A stretch of DNA of 52,527 nucleotides. Source: CAXXIC01 sp964534355. Lineage in GTDB: Bacteria > Bacteroidota > Bacteroidia > Bacteroidales > UBA7332. The position numbers were made by a program, and so were the translations under genes. Of the stretch, positions 24,424-33,107 are shown piece by piece. The number at the start of each line of letters is the position of its first letter. The stretch's first letter is position 1. The stretch is from assembly GCA_964534355.1 (NCBI GenBank), contig CAZHNZ010000008.1, positions 1 to 52,527 of the forward strand. The letters are read 5' to 3'. The notes under the pieces were generated by a model. That model had not been told where the DNA came from. It worked only from the letters and a program-made list of their open reading frames with translations, and did not search any database.

Positions 24424-25848
24424 ATGATTATAGCACTATTACTTATCATACCGCTGCTGGCATCGTTGATACTGTTTTCGGGGAAATTAGGGGCTCAAAG
24501 CAAAAACTTTGCCTTTGCCACCTCATGGCTGGTCTTTGGTATTTCGCTCATTGGTGGCTTTTATCTGGCATTTACCAACGAAAATATTTTGCTCTTCAAT
24601 CGTCACTTTATCACATTTTTCGATGTCGATTTGTTGCTCAAAATAGATACAGTTTCCATCATACTGGTGGTGCTCACTACGTTGCTCACACCCATCATCA
24701 TCGCTTCTACCGAGAAGAAAGACAACCGCAATCACTCGTTCTACGCACTCATCATGCTTATGGAGATGGCGCTTATCGGTGTCTTTACGGCTTCAGAGAT
24801 GATTTTGTTTTACATCTTCTGGGAGCTGGCACTTATCCCCATTTTCTTTATCACAGCATTCTGGGGTGGAGAAAATTCGCGCAAAATCACATTCAAATTC
24901 TTTATTTATACTATTGTGGGTAGCCTCTTTATGCTGGTGGGTATTCTCTATGTCTACACCCGCACAGCTCTGCCTCACTCATTCAGCTACGATGCGTTTT
25001 ATCAGGTAGGCCTCACCTACAACGAACAAGTTTGGGTATTTCTGGCATTTTTTGCAGCCTTTGCCATCAAAATACCGCTCTTTCCGTTCCACTCGTGGCA
25101 GGCCGAAACCTACAATACCTCACCCGTACAGGGCACAATGCTCATGGCCGGTATTATGCTCAAAATGGGACTTTACGGAATTTTCCGCTTCCTGCTTCCT
25201 CTTTGTCCCGATGTGGTGGCCAATGGTTCACTCATCTTCCTGCCGCTTATCCTGTTCGGAGTTATATATGGTGCCATTATTGCCATCAATCAGCCGAACC
25301 TCAAAAAACTGATAGCCTTTGCATCGCTCTCGCACGTGGGCATCATTGCACTTGGTTTGCTTTCGGGCAACAAACACGGTATAGACGGAGCCATCCTGCA
25401 AATGTTCTCTCACGGAGTCAATGTGGTGGGCTTTTTCCTCTGCTACCAAATGATAGTTTCGCGCACCGGCACCGACAAAATCAGCGACCTGGGCGGAATA
25501 GCCATGCAGGCGCCGCGCTTTGCCGTTGTCTTTATGATTGTGGTGCTGGCCAATGTGGCACTGCCGCTCACAAACAGCTTTGTGGGTGAATTTCTTATCC
25601 TGCTCGGGCTCTTTACATTCAGCCCCTGGCTGGCTGTTTTGGTCGGACTTACTATCATATTCGGCGCAGTTTATATGCTCAAAATGTTCCAAAAAGTGAT
25701 GCTCGGCAAACCCACCAAAACCACACTCGGTTTTCAGGATCTTACCACAGCCGAGATGTTACTCTTTGTACCCATTGTCATCTGCATATTCCTGGTCGGC
25801 ATCTATCCGTCGTTTGTGCTGCATATGCTCGAAACCGTCGGACGATAA
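24424..25848 (+). CDS. nuoM: NADH-quinone oxidoreductase subunit M (proton-pumping antiporter-like)
   Basis: 474 residues, about 14 hydrophobic helices. Family signatures: FYIFWELALIPIFFITAFW (key Glu in the membrane), FAIKIPLFPFHSWQAETYN (conserved Lys), GTMLMAGIMLKMGLYGIFRF, NLKKLIAFASLSHVGIIALG and LPLTNSFVGEFLILLG. It lacks the C-terminal extension of NuoL. Begins 5 bases after nuoL. Confidence 0.97.
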   Translation: MIIALLLIIPLLASLILFSGKLGAQSKNFAFATSWLVFGISLIGGFYLAFTNENILLFNRHFITFFDVDLLLKIDTVSIILVVLTTLLTPIIIASTEKKDNRNHSFYALIMLMEMALIGVFTASEMILFYIFWELALIPIFFITAFWGGENSRKITFKFFIYTIVGSLFMLVGILYVYTRTALPHSFSYDAFYQVGLTYNEQVWVFLAFFAAFAIKIPLFPFHSWQAETYNTSPVQGTMLMAGIMLKMGLYGIFRFLLPLCPDVVANGSLIFLPLILFGVIYGAIIAINQPNLKKLIAFASLSHVGIIALGLLSGNKHGIDGAILQMFSHGVNVVGFFLCYQMIVSRTGTDKISDLGGIAMQAPRFAVVFMIVVLANVALPLTNSFVGEFLILLGLFTFSPWLAVLVGLTIIFGAVYMLKMFQKVMLGKPTKTTLGFQDLTTAEMLLFVPIVICIFLVGIYPSFVLHMLETVGR

Positions 25849-25907
25849 CCGGAAACAGTTCTGTGAGATTGATTACTGATAATTAAATAAACAAAATACA
25901 TTATTAT

Positions 25908-27287
25908 ATGCATGCTATTATAACCGTTGCCATACTCGCCATTATAGTCCTTCTGCTGGGTGTGATGCAAAAGAAACGCATCCTTCTGCCTATTGTGTTT
26001 ACGGGACTCACCGTTGCTTTCGGAGTCAGCCTTCTGGGTTGGGATCAGTCTGCTCATTATTACAACGATATGTACATCAGCGACAATTTCAGTATTGCCT
26101 TCAATGCCGTGCTCATATTTACCACGTTGCTCGTGTTCATGTTTGCCCCTGTATACTACAAACCGGTGAAGCGACCGCTCGAAGACATATATGCCCTTAT
26201 CCTGTTTGCATTGTCGGGCGCGCTTACCATGACCTCTTTCGGCAACCTCGTTATGCTGTTCATTGGTCTCGAAACCCTTTCCATATCTCTCTACATCCTG
26301 GCCGGCAGCAAAAAGTTCGACCCCAATTCCAACGAAGCCGCCTTCAAATATTTCCTCACAGGCTCATTCGCATCCGGCTTCCTGCTCTTTGGCATTGCGC
26401 TTATCTACGGATCAAGCGGAAGTTTCGATCTCGTTCACATCAAACAATATGTCGATCAAAATGCCTCTGAACTGCCCGAAATGTTCAATATCGGTATTAT
26501 TCTCGTTATCATTGGCATGACATTCAAAATCGGTGCTGCACCCTTTCACTTCTGGGCGCCCGATGTTTACGAAGGCTCACCCACACTCATCACCACCTTT
26601 ATGGCAACCGTGGGTAAAGTGGCGGCCATCGCTGCCTTTTACCGACTGATGGACTCATGCTTCGGCCAAATCGAACACGTATGGACTATCTCAATATCCA
26701 TATTTGCCGTAGCTACCATACTTATCGGCAACTTCTCTGCCCTCTATCAGGACAGTATCAAACGCATGTTTGCCTACTCAGGCATCGCCCACGCCGGATA
26801 CATGCTCATCGCCATACTCGCACTCAAACAGGGTGCCGCAGGTGTACTGTTGCTCTATTCCATCTCATACAGCATCGCCACCATCACCGCCTTTGCCGTG
26901 CTCATCCTCGTCCGCGAAGAGACCGGTACATTTTCCATAAAATCATTCAAAGGCCTCTCAAAAAACAACCCCACAGAAGCCTTTGCCATGACTATCGCCA
27001 TGATGTCGCTCGCCGGTATCCCGCCACTTGTCGGGTTTGCTGCCAAATACAACCTCTTCATCAAAGCCCTCGAAGGCGGACATATCGTCCTAGTCATCAT
27101 CGCCATCATCGGGTCCATGGTCAGCATTTACTATTACTTTCGGCCCGTCGTTTCCATGTACTTCTTTTCCGAAGTCGTCAGCCGCAAAATAGATTCCACC
27201 AAAGACTACAAAAAGCAGATTATCGTCGCCGCCGTCCTCATGATTATCCTCGGTATCATCCCCGGCCTGATAGTCAATCTTTTATAA
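25908..27287 (+). CDS. nuoN: NADH-quinone oxidoreductase subunit N (proton-pumping antiporter-like)
   Basis: 459 residues; third antiporter-like subunit and last gene of the operon. Signature segments: VMLFIGLETLSISLYILAG (key Glu), FKIGAAPFHFWAPDVYEGSPT, DSIKRMFAYSGIAHAGYML and SLAGIPPLVGFAAKYNLF. A 59-base gap separates it from nuoM, the largest in the operon, without a recognisable promoter. A terminator hairpin follows directly. Confidence 0.97.
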   Translation: MHAIITVAILAIIVLLLGVMQKKRILLPIVFTGLTVAFGVSLLGWDQSAHYYNDMYISDNFSIAFNAVLIFTTLLVFMFAPVYYKPVKRPLEDIYALILFALSGALTMTSFGNLVMLFIGLETLSISLYILAGSKKFDPNSNEAAFKYFLTGSFASGFLLFGIALIYGSSGSFDLVHIKQYVDQNASELPEMFNIGIILVIIGMTFKIGAAPFHFWAPDVYEGSPTLITTFMATVGKVAAIAAFYRLMDSCFGQIEHVWTISISIFAVATILIGNFSALYQDSIKRMFAYSGIAHAGYMLIAILALKQGAAGVLLLYSISYSIATITAFAVLILVREETGTFSIKSFKGLSKNNPTEAFAMTIAMMSLAGIPPLVGFAAKYNLFIKALEGGHIVLVIIAIIGSMVSIYYYFRPVVSMYFFSEVVSRKIDSTKDYKKQIIVAAVLMIILGIIPGLIVNLL

Positions 27288-27294
27288 GAGTATA

Positions 27295-27329
27295 AAAAAA
27301 GAGATGCGGGCAAACCACATCTCTTTTTT
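27295..27329. terminator. Terminator hairpin after nuoN, probably bidirectional
   Basis: AAAAAAGAGATG and CATCTCTTTTTT form a perfect 12-bp stem around an 11-base loop. A-run on one side and T-run on the other suit termination of nuoN (plus strand) and corA (minus strand), whose ends converge here. Confidence 0.85.
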
Positions 27330-27351
27330 GTCTATCGAATATTAGAAATAA

Positions 27352-28281
27352 TCAGAACCAGCGTTTCTTTTTAAATAATAGTACCCCGCTCGTAGCCAGA
27401 GTCAATGATATAGCCACCACAATCCAAAAACCGAATGGATTATCCTGCAAAGAATTAGGTACATTCATACCATACAAACTGGCTATAAGTGTCGGTATCA
27501 TAAGAATAATTGAAACGGACGTAAGTTGTTTCATAATCACGTTCAGATTATTCGAGATTACAGAAGCGTAAGCATCCATCATACCAGTTAAAATATCGCT
27601 GTAAATGTTGGTAGTTTCCAGTGCCTGACGCAATTCTATATCCACATCTTCAACCAATTCAGGATCAAAAGTATCTCTGTAATCTTTCAGATTTTTCATC
27701 CGATGAATAAGAATATCATTTCCTTTCAGTGATGTTGTGAAAATTACCATACTCTTTTCGATGTGCAAAAGAGTCTGAAGCTCTTCGTTTTTAATTGATT
27801 TTTCGAGTTGTAACTCTGCGTCTTTGATTTGCAGATTTATCTGTTTCAGATATTTTAGAAACCATACACTCGAAGTCAATAATAACCTGTGAACCAAATC
27901 GAAATGATTTTTTATCGTTATATTCTTTTTATGAGTATATTGAATAAAGTCGGGCAACATTTCTGTTTTGTGAAAACAAACGGACACAAACACATCGTTT
28001 TTGAATATTAGTCCGAGAGGAACAGTAGCAAATGGAAGAGAAATATCATTTGTCTTATACGGAACACGCAATAGAATCAAAAACCAACCATTCTCAATTT
28101 CAATACGGGGACGTTCATCAATATCCTCAATATCGTTTATAAAAGCAATCGGTACTTTAAGTTCTTCTGTTAAATAGGTGATGTCAGTCGTTGTGGGACA
28201 CTCTACGTTTACCCAGCAATTTGGCTCCCAGCTTTCACAAGCATCAAGACCAAGCGCTGCATTTTTGAAATAGTCTTTCAT
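27352..28281 (-). CDS. corA: CorA family magnesium/divalent cation transporter
   Basis: 309 residues read leftward. CorA forms pentameric inner-membrane channels for Mg2+ (also Co2+/Ni2+). The signature YGMNVP (in SLYGMNVPNSLQDNPFG) sits between two C-terminal helices: SVSIILMIPTLIASL before it and GFWIVVAISLTLATSGVLLF after it, followed by the basic tail KKKRWF. The large N-terminal cytoplasmic domain contains the long coiled stalk (KYLKQINLQIKDAELQLEKSI). Normal length. Start ATG at 28281-28279. Single gene, convergent with nuoN. Confidence 0.93.
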   Translation of the reverse strand: MKDYFKNAALGLDACESWEPNCWVNVECPTTTDITYLTEELKVPIAFINDIEDIDERPRIEIENGWFLILLRVPYKTNDISLPFATVPLGLIFKNDVFVSVCFHKTEMLPDFIQYTHKKNITIKNHFDLVHRLLLTSSVWFLKYLKQINLQIKDAELQLEKSIKNEELQTLLHIEKSMVIFTTSLKGNDILIHRMKNLKDYRDTFDPELVEDVDIELRQALETTNIYSDILTGMMDAYASVISNNLNVIMKQLTSVSIILMIPTLIASLYGMNVPNSLQDNPFGFWIVVAISLTLATSGVLLFKKKRWF

Positions 28282-28402
28282 AAATACAATTCCTCCTTCA
28301 TGATTAATGAATAGAGGAAAAGTACACTCAACCTCTATTACCGTTTATAATTTTGATAATGATGATAATCGTCCATTTTGTTGTAAAAAATTTTTGACGC
28401 CG

Positions 28403-28410
28403 CAAAGTTA
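28403..28410 (-). promoter_or_regulatory. corA: Candidate -7 box for corA
   Basis: On the minus strand this reads TAACTTTG, a match to TAnnTTTG, about 120 bases upstream of the corA start. No good -33 at the expected distance. Confidence 0.4.
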
Positions 28411-28610
28411 TATTAAATTTCAATATCCGGTTATTCTCTTTTCCTTATTTTAAATTTATTGTATTTTCTGTTCTGTTTAAGACGTAATTACCAAATTTAA
28501 AACGACAGATATCTAAAAAAAAACTAAAGCTTTCATTTAATTAACTGGCACATTTTGAATACTATTTTACAAAAAGAGACTCTCTTGCTTATTTTTATCT
28601 CTTTGCACAA

Positions 28611-28640
28611 TTGATATTCAGTCAAAATGTCTTAATTTTG
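28611..28640 (+). promoter_or_regulatory. aspS: Promoter of aspS (-33 TTG, -7 TAATTTTG)
   Basis: TTG at 28611-28613 and TAATTTTG at 28633-28640 are separated by 19 bases, the classical Bacteroidota spacing. The aspS start codon follows 70 bases downstream. The rest of the 430-base corA-aspS spacer is AT-rich with no gene seen. Confidence 0.65.
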
Positions 28641-28710
28641 CACGTCAGATTAGTTTGCCCACATGGGGCACGTCCTGATATAATAATGTAGTATAACAGA
28701 AATTTAGTTT

Positions 28711-30471
28711 ATGTATAGAACACGTACTTGTGGCGAATTGCGCCTTAGCGATGTTAATCAGGTAGTTACTCTGGCCGGATGGGTGCAGAAGGTTCGTAAA
28801 ATGGGCGGCATGACCTTTGTGGATGTGCGCGACCGCTACGGCGTTACGCAGTTGGTTTTCAACATGGAAAGCAACACGGATTTGTGCGAAAAAGCCAATA
28901 AACTGGGACGCGAATTTGTGATTCGGGTAACAGGTACAGTGATGGAACGTTCGGGTAAGAATGCCAATATCGCGACCGGCGATGTAGAGATTATCGTGTC
29001 GGACCTCGTGTTGCTCAACGCGTCGGAAACACCACCTTTTACTATAGAAGACGAGACAGACGGTGGTGATGAGCTGCGTATGCAGTATCGTTATCTCGAC
29101 CTGCGTCGGGCTGCGGTGCGCAAAAATATGGAGTTACGCCACAAAATGGCCTTCGAAACACGCCGTTTTCTGGATGCTGAGAATTTTTTGGAGGTGGAAA
29201 CACCCATTCTTATAAAATCGACACCGGAGGGTGCGCGCGATTTCGTGGTGCCTTCGCGTATGAACCCGGGCGAGTTTTATGCCCTGCCACAGTCGCCGCA
29301 GCTCTTTAAGCAGTTGCTGATGGTGTCGGGTTTCGACCGCTATTTTCAGATTGCGAAATGTTTCCGCGACGAGGATTTGCGTGCCGACCGTCAGCCTGAG
29401 TTTACACAGATAGACTGCGAAATGTCGTTTGTAGAGCAGGAGGATGTTCTCAATATCTTCGAAGGACTGGCCAAGCATCTTTTCAAAACCATAAAAGGCG
29501 TTGAAATTCAGGGAGATTTCCCTCGCATGACGTGGGCCGATGGAATGAAATATTACGGTTCGGATAAACCGGATATTCGTTTTGGCATGAAATTTGTAGA
29601 ACTGAAAGACCTGACCGAAGGTAAGAATTTTGTGGTTTTCGATAGTGCCGAATATGTGGCCGGTATCTGCGCCGAAGGTTGCGCAGGCTATACCCGCAAG
29701 CAGGTGGACGAATTGACAGACTTCGTAAAACGTCCTCAGATAGGTGCAAAAGGTTTGGTATATGTGCGCTGCGAGGCCGATGGCAGTTATAAATCGTCGG
29801 TGGATAAGTTCTATTCGCAGGAGGATTTGAAAGCCTGGGGCGAGCGTTTCGGTGCGAAACCGGGCGACCTGATGCTGATAATGAGCGGAGACACCGGCAA
29901 AACACAAAAAGCACTGTGCGAGCTGCGCCTCGAAATGGGCAACAGACTGGGATTGCGCGACAAGAATGTGTTTGCACCGCTGTGGATTATCGACTTTCCG
30001 CTGTTTGAGTGGGACGAAACTTCGGGTCGTTTCTTTGCCATGCACCACCCATTTACATCGCCCAAACCAGAGGATATCGCATTGCTGGATACCGACCCGG
30101 GCAAGGTTCGCGCCAATGCCTACGACATGGTAATCAACGGTGTAGAGCTCGGTGGGGGATCTATCCGTATCCACGACAGCGGTTTGCAGAAACGCATGTT
30201 TGAGCTATTGGGATTCTCAGACGAACAGGCTCAGTATCAGTTTGGGTTCCTGATGGATGCATTCAAATATGGTGCACCACCTCATGGCGGTCTGGCTTTT
30301 GGTCTCGATCGTTTCGTGTCGTTGTTTGCCGGTCTCGATTCTATCCGCGATTGCATCGCATTCCCAAAAAACAACTCTGGCCGCGACGTCATGAACGATG
30401 CGCCTTCACGCATCGATCAGGCTCAACTGAACGAACTGAATTTGATACTCAATGTGAAAGAGAACAAATAA
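28711..30471 (+). CDS. aspS: Aspartate--tRNA ligase
   Basis: 586 residues, bacterial-type class II synthetase that charges tRNA-Asp (or Asp/Asn in non-discriminating forms). N-terminal OB-fold anticodon domain (VTLAGWVQKVRKMGGMTFVDVRDR), class II motif 2 in CFRDEDLRADRQPEFTQID, the bacterial GAD insertion in the middle, and motif 3 GGLAFGLDRFVSLFAG near the end, followed by DCIAFPKNN. Complete and of normal length. Own promoter upstream; a long inverted repeat follows the stop codon. Confidence 0.98.
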   Translation: MYRTRTCGELRLSDVNQVVTLAGWVQKVRKMGGMTFVDVRDRYGVTQLVFNMESNTDLCEKANKLGREFVIRVTGTVMERSGKNANIATGDVEIIVSDLVLLNASETPPFTIEDETDGGDELRMQYRYLDLRRAAVRKNMELRHKMAFETRRFLDAENFLEVETPILIKSTPEGARDFVVPSRMNPGEFYALPQSPQLFKQLLMVSGFDRYFQIAKCFRDEDLRADRQPEFTQIDCEMSFVEQEDVLNIFEGLAKHLFKTIKGVEIQGDFPRMTWADGMKYYGSDKPDIRFGMKFVELKDLTEGKNFVVFDSAEYVAGICAEGCAGYTRKQVDELTDFVKRPQIGAKGLVYVRCEADGSYKSSVDKFYSQEDLKAWGERFGAKPGDLMLIMSGDTGKTQKALCELRLEMGNRLGLRDKNVFAPLWIIDFPLFEWDETSGRFFAMHHPFTSPKPEDIALLDTDPGKVRANAYDMVINGVELGGGSIRIHDSGLQKRMFELLGFSDEQAQYQFGFLMDAFKYGAPPHGGLAFGLDRFVSLFAGLDSIRDCIAFPKNNSGRDVMNDAPSRIDQAQLNELNLILNVKENK

Positions 30472-30502
30472 ATAACGGATTTAAATCGTTTTGCGGTTGA
30501 CT

Positions 30503-30582
30503 GGTTCCCGCAGATTTCGCCGAAGTGATGCATTCGACTGTTTACACGGTCTGCATGTCCACTTGCGTAGTCTGCGGGAATC
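30503..30582. repeat. Long imperfect inverted repeat after aspS
   Basis: TTCCCGCAGA (30505-30514) pairs perfectly with TCTGCGGGAA (30571-30580). Complementarity continues inward with mismatches: TTTCGC against GCGTAG, and GAAGTGATGCAT against ATGTCCACTTG. The loop is about 15-25 bases. There is no T-run, so it is not a standard terminator. CGCAGA/TCTGCG hairpins of this kind are, as far as I recall, dispersed in Bacteroidota genomes. Confidence 0.6.
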
Positions 30583-30615
30583 TCGTTTTATCCGCCTTTA
30601 GACAATACATATTCT

Positions 30616-31713
30616 ATGGCTAAAATTAAAGAGATTATTGACATACTGGAGCAATTCGCCCCACTGTCGTTGCAGGAGAGCTACGACAATTGCGGTGTAC
30701 AGGTGGGTGATACTCAGGTCGAAACCGATGGTGCTGTGGTATGTATAGACGTAACAGAAGCCGTTGTTGACGAAGCAATTGCACAGAATTGCAAGATGAT
30801 AATATCGCATCATCCGCTCATATTCAAGGGTTTAAAGTCTGTTACCGGCAAAAACTATGTGGAGAGATGCCTGCTGAAAGCAATAAAAAACGACATCTGC
30901 ATATATGCCTGCCACACCAATCTCGACAATGCGTGGGGAGGAGTGAGCTTCAAAATGGCCGACAAACTGGGACTGAAAAATGTACGCATACTGACCGAAT
31001 TGGGCGATAAACTCGTGAAACTGGTCACTTTTGTGCCTATAGAACAGGCTGCGTCTGTGAGAAATGCTCTCTTTCTAGCCGGTGCCGGACATATTGGCGA
31101 CTACGACAGATGTAGCTACAACACAACCGGTTACGGCACATTCAGAGCAGGAGAGGGGTGTAACCCGTTTTGCGGTACACAGGGAGAAGATCATCAGGAA
31201 GAGGAGGTGCGTATAGAGACTATATTCCCGGCTCATTTACAGGGAAAGATAGTTGGGGCACTCACGGCTTCGCATCCGTACGAAGAGCCGGCATACGACC
31301 TCTATCCGCTCAAAAACAGCTGGTCGCAGGCCGGCTCGGGGGTAGTAGGCGAACTTCCGCAACCGACCGATGAGCTTACACTTCTTCATCAGGTAAAATC
31401 TATCTTCGGTGTCGATTGCCTGAAGCATTCGCCACTGAGAGGCAGAATGATACAGAAGGTGGCACTCTGCGGTGGCAGTGGTTCGTTTCTGATAAACGAT
31501 GCCATGCGTGCCGGTGCCGATCTGTTTATCACCGGTGAAATCGGATATCACCACTTTTTCAACCACGAAAACAGGATTCTGCTGGCCGAAACAGGTCATT
31601 ATGAATCAGAACAATACACTATTGAACTGATATGTGAGATAATTCGAAAAAAAATTACTACATTTGCGGTTCATTTCACGGAATGTAAAACCAATCAGAT
31701 AAATTACTTATAA
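30616..31713 (+). CDS. Nif3-like dinuclear metal centre protein (DUF34/YqfO type)
   Basis: 365 residues. The family forms toroidal hexamers with a two-metal site; its enzymatic role is unsettled (databases label it GTP cyclohydrolase 1 type 2 homolog). Metal-site segments are visible: IISHHPLIFKG, CHTNLDNAWGGVS and, near the end, DLFITGEIGYHHFF and LAETGHYESEQY. The middle roughly 120 residues (VKLVTFVPIEQAASVRNALFLAGAG to SHPYEEPAYDLYPL) are the CutA1/PII-like insertion found in YqfO-type members, so this is the long form. It ends 4 bases before the zinc-ribbon gene, an arrangement that looks like an operon. Confidence 0.92.
   Translation: MAKIKEIIDILEQFAPLSLQESYDNCGVQVGDTQVETDGAVVCIDVTEAVVDEAIAQNCKMIISHHPLIFKGLKSVTGKNYVERCLLKAIKNDICIYACHTNLDNAWGGVSFKMADKLGLKNVRILTELGDKLVKLVTFVPIEQAASVRNALFLAGAGHIGDYDRCSYNTTGYGTFRAGEGCNPFCGTQGEDHQEEEVRIETIFPAHLQGKIVGALTASHPYEEPAYDLYPLKNSWSQAGSGVVGELPQPTDELTLLHQVKSIFGVDCLKHSPLRGRMIQKVALCGGSGSFLINDAMRAGADLFITGEIGYHHFFNHENRILLAETGHYESEQYTIELICEIIRKKITTFAVHFTECKTNQINYL
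31659..31666 (+). promoter_or_regulatory. Possible internal -7 box before the zinc-ribbon gene
   Basis: TACATTTG inside the 3' end of the Nif3-like gene, 51 bases before the next start codon. It matches TAnnTTTG, but the -33 region is not convincing; a chance match inside coding DNA is possible. Confidence 0.3.
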
Positions 31714-31717
31714 TTGT

Positions 31718-32488
31718 ATGGCTACAAGCAAGACAAAAGCGGAATCACCGGTTAAAGAAATGACAGTGGAAGAAAAACTTCAGGCACTGTTCGAATTACA
31801 AACCATACTTTCTGAAATCGACAGAATTAAAACCCTCCGGGGTGAATTGCCACTAGAAGTTCAGGATTTGGAAGATGAAGTGGCCGGTCTCGAAACCCGT
31901 ATTCAGAACATCAAAAAAGAGGTGGATGAGCTGAATGAAAAGTTGAGCACCAAGAAAATCGAAATCACTAACGCGAAAGATTTGATTGAAAAATACAAAT
32001 CGCAACAAGAGAATGTGCGCAACAACCGCGAATTTGATTTCTTGTCCAAAGAGATGGAGTTTCAAACTCTGGAAATTGAATTGTGCGAAAAACGTATTCG
32101 CGAATTTACCACTTTGGCTAAAACAAAATCGGATGATTTGACAGCTAGCGTTGAGCATATCGAAGGGAAAAAAGGCGATCTTGAATCGAAGAAAAGCGAA
32201 CTCGATGATATCATTGCTGAAACAAAACAGGATGAAGAGCGCCTGAGAAATAAGGCTAAAAAACTGGAAACCAACATCGAAGCGCGTTTATTGACGGCAT
32301 TCAAACGTATCCGTAAGAATGCACGCAACGGTTTGGCGGTTGTTTATATTCAACGTGATGCTTGCGGGGGTTGCTTCAACAAAATTCCACCTCAAAAACA
32401 GTTGGATGTGAAGCTACGCAAAAAGATTATCGTTTGTGAATATTGCGGACGCATCATGATTGACCCTGAATTAGCAGGTGTAGAATAG
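31718..32488 (+). CDS. Coiled-coil protein with C-terminal C4 zinc ribbon (DUF164/zf-RING_7 type)
   Basis: 256 residues. A long, highly charged coiled coil spans about residues 15-190 (LEDEVAGLETRIQNIKKEVDELNE and similar heptads). The C terminus has a four-cysteine zinc ribbon, CGGCFNKIPP then CEYCGRIMIDPE. This architecture is a widely conserved bacterial family often paired with Nif3-like genes, as here; the function is uncertain and a nucleic-acid-binding or scaffold role is only inferred. A strong terminator follows. Confidence 0.9.
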   Translation: MATSKTKAESPVKEMTVEEKLQALFELQTILSEIDRIKTLRGELPLEVQDLEDEVAGLETRIQNIKKEVDELNEKLSTKKIEITNAKDLIEKYKSQQENVRNNREFDFLSKEMEFQTLEIELCEKRIREFTTLAKTKSDDLTASVEHIEGKKGDLESKKSELDDIIAETKQDEERLRNKAKKLETNIEARLLTAFKRIRKNARNGLAVVYIQRDACGGCFNKIPPQKQLDVKLRKKIIVCEYCGRIMIDPELAGVE

Positions 32489-32511
32489 TATTGTGTAAAC
32501 AATTATATATA

Positions 32512-32549
32512 AAAAACGGGTGTATTTCCAACGAAATACACCCGTTTTT
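32512..32549. terminator. Strong bidirectional terminator after the zinc-ribbon gene
   Basis: AAAAACGGGTGTATTTC and GAAATACACCCGTTTTT form a perfect 17-bp stem with loop CAAC. An A-run precedes and a T-run ends the stem, so it can terminate the rightward operon and the leftward gene whose stop codon lies at 32551-32549. Confidence 0.92.
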
Positions 32550-33004
32550 CATACCGATAATTCGGTGTAAAGCGGTATTTCTGTCAGAAACTGAATGGTC
32601 TGCGTTTCGTAGTTCACCTGGCAACAATAGTGATTCAGTCCATTACTGACAAGAAGAAAGGGCACTTTAAACCGAATATTATATCGTGATATCTGATCAA
32701 ATACGGCTTGTGTAATGGCTATCTCAGGAGCCTTATACTCAATTATCATAAGTGGATTGAGATAATGATCATACACCACAGTATCGCATCGTTTCACGGT
32801 GTTATGCAGCTTAATAGTCACCTCATTGGCTATAAATGATGATGTATATCCTTTTTCTTCAATCAAAAACCGGACAAAGTTCTGTCGCACCCACTCTTCG
32901 GGAGTCAGCACAAGAAACTTTTTTCGAATTTGGTCGAAAATAGTGAGATTCTCGCCTGTACGACCAATTTTAAAGGTGTAATCTGGTAGATTTAATCTTA
33001 ACAT
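32549..33004 (-). CDS. Small protein with type I restriction enzyme R N-terminal-like (HSDR_N) nuclease domain
   Basis: 151 residues from ATG at 33004 (MLRLNLPDYTFKIG). The core matches the PD-(D/E)xK fold of HSDR_N proteins: TPEEWVRQNFVRFLIEEKGY, then RCDTVVYD (Asp) and LMIIEYKAPEI (E-x-K), followed by QISRYNIRFKVPFLLVSNG. It has no helicase part and lies far from the hsd operon; many Bacteroidota carry such a stand-alone copy next to housekeeping genes. An in-frame ATG at 33070 (MIKANKSG) would add 22 residues. It is divergent from the AMP nucleosidase gene. Whether it cleaves DNA is unknown. Confidence 0.83.
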   Translation of the reverse strand: MLRLNLPDYTFKIGRTGENLTIFDQIRKKFLVLTPEEWVRQNFVRFLIEEKGYTSSFIANEVTIKLHNTVKRCDTVVYDHYLNPLMIIEYKAPEIAITQAVFDQISRYNIRFKVPFLLVSNGLNHYCCQVNYETQTIQFLTEIPLYTELSV

Positions 33005-33092
33005 TTTGTATTTTTGCTGAACTAAAATTTGAAATTCCGGATATAATCCGGATTTATTTGCTTTTATCATCAGATAAACTTCAATGACAATA

Positions 33093-33100
33093 CAAAAGTA
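33093..33100 (-). promoter_or_regulatory. Candidate -7 box for the HSDR_N-like gene
   Basis: On the minus strand this reads TACTTTTG, a match to TAnnTTTG, in the 103-base gap between the divergent genes. No clear -33 at the right spacing. Confidence 0.4.
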
Positions 33101-33107
33101 AAGAAAT

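Noticed and set aside
33036..33052. TCCGGA-N5-TCCGGA as an operator of the HSDR_N/amn divergent promoter
   Set aside because: Two copies of a self-complementary 6-mer may arise by chance, and it lies in the possible N-terminal coding part of the minus-strand gene; no further support.
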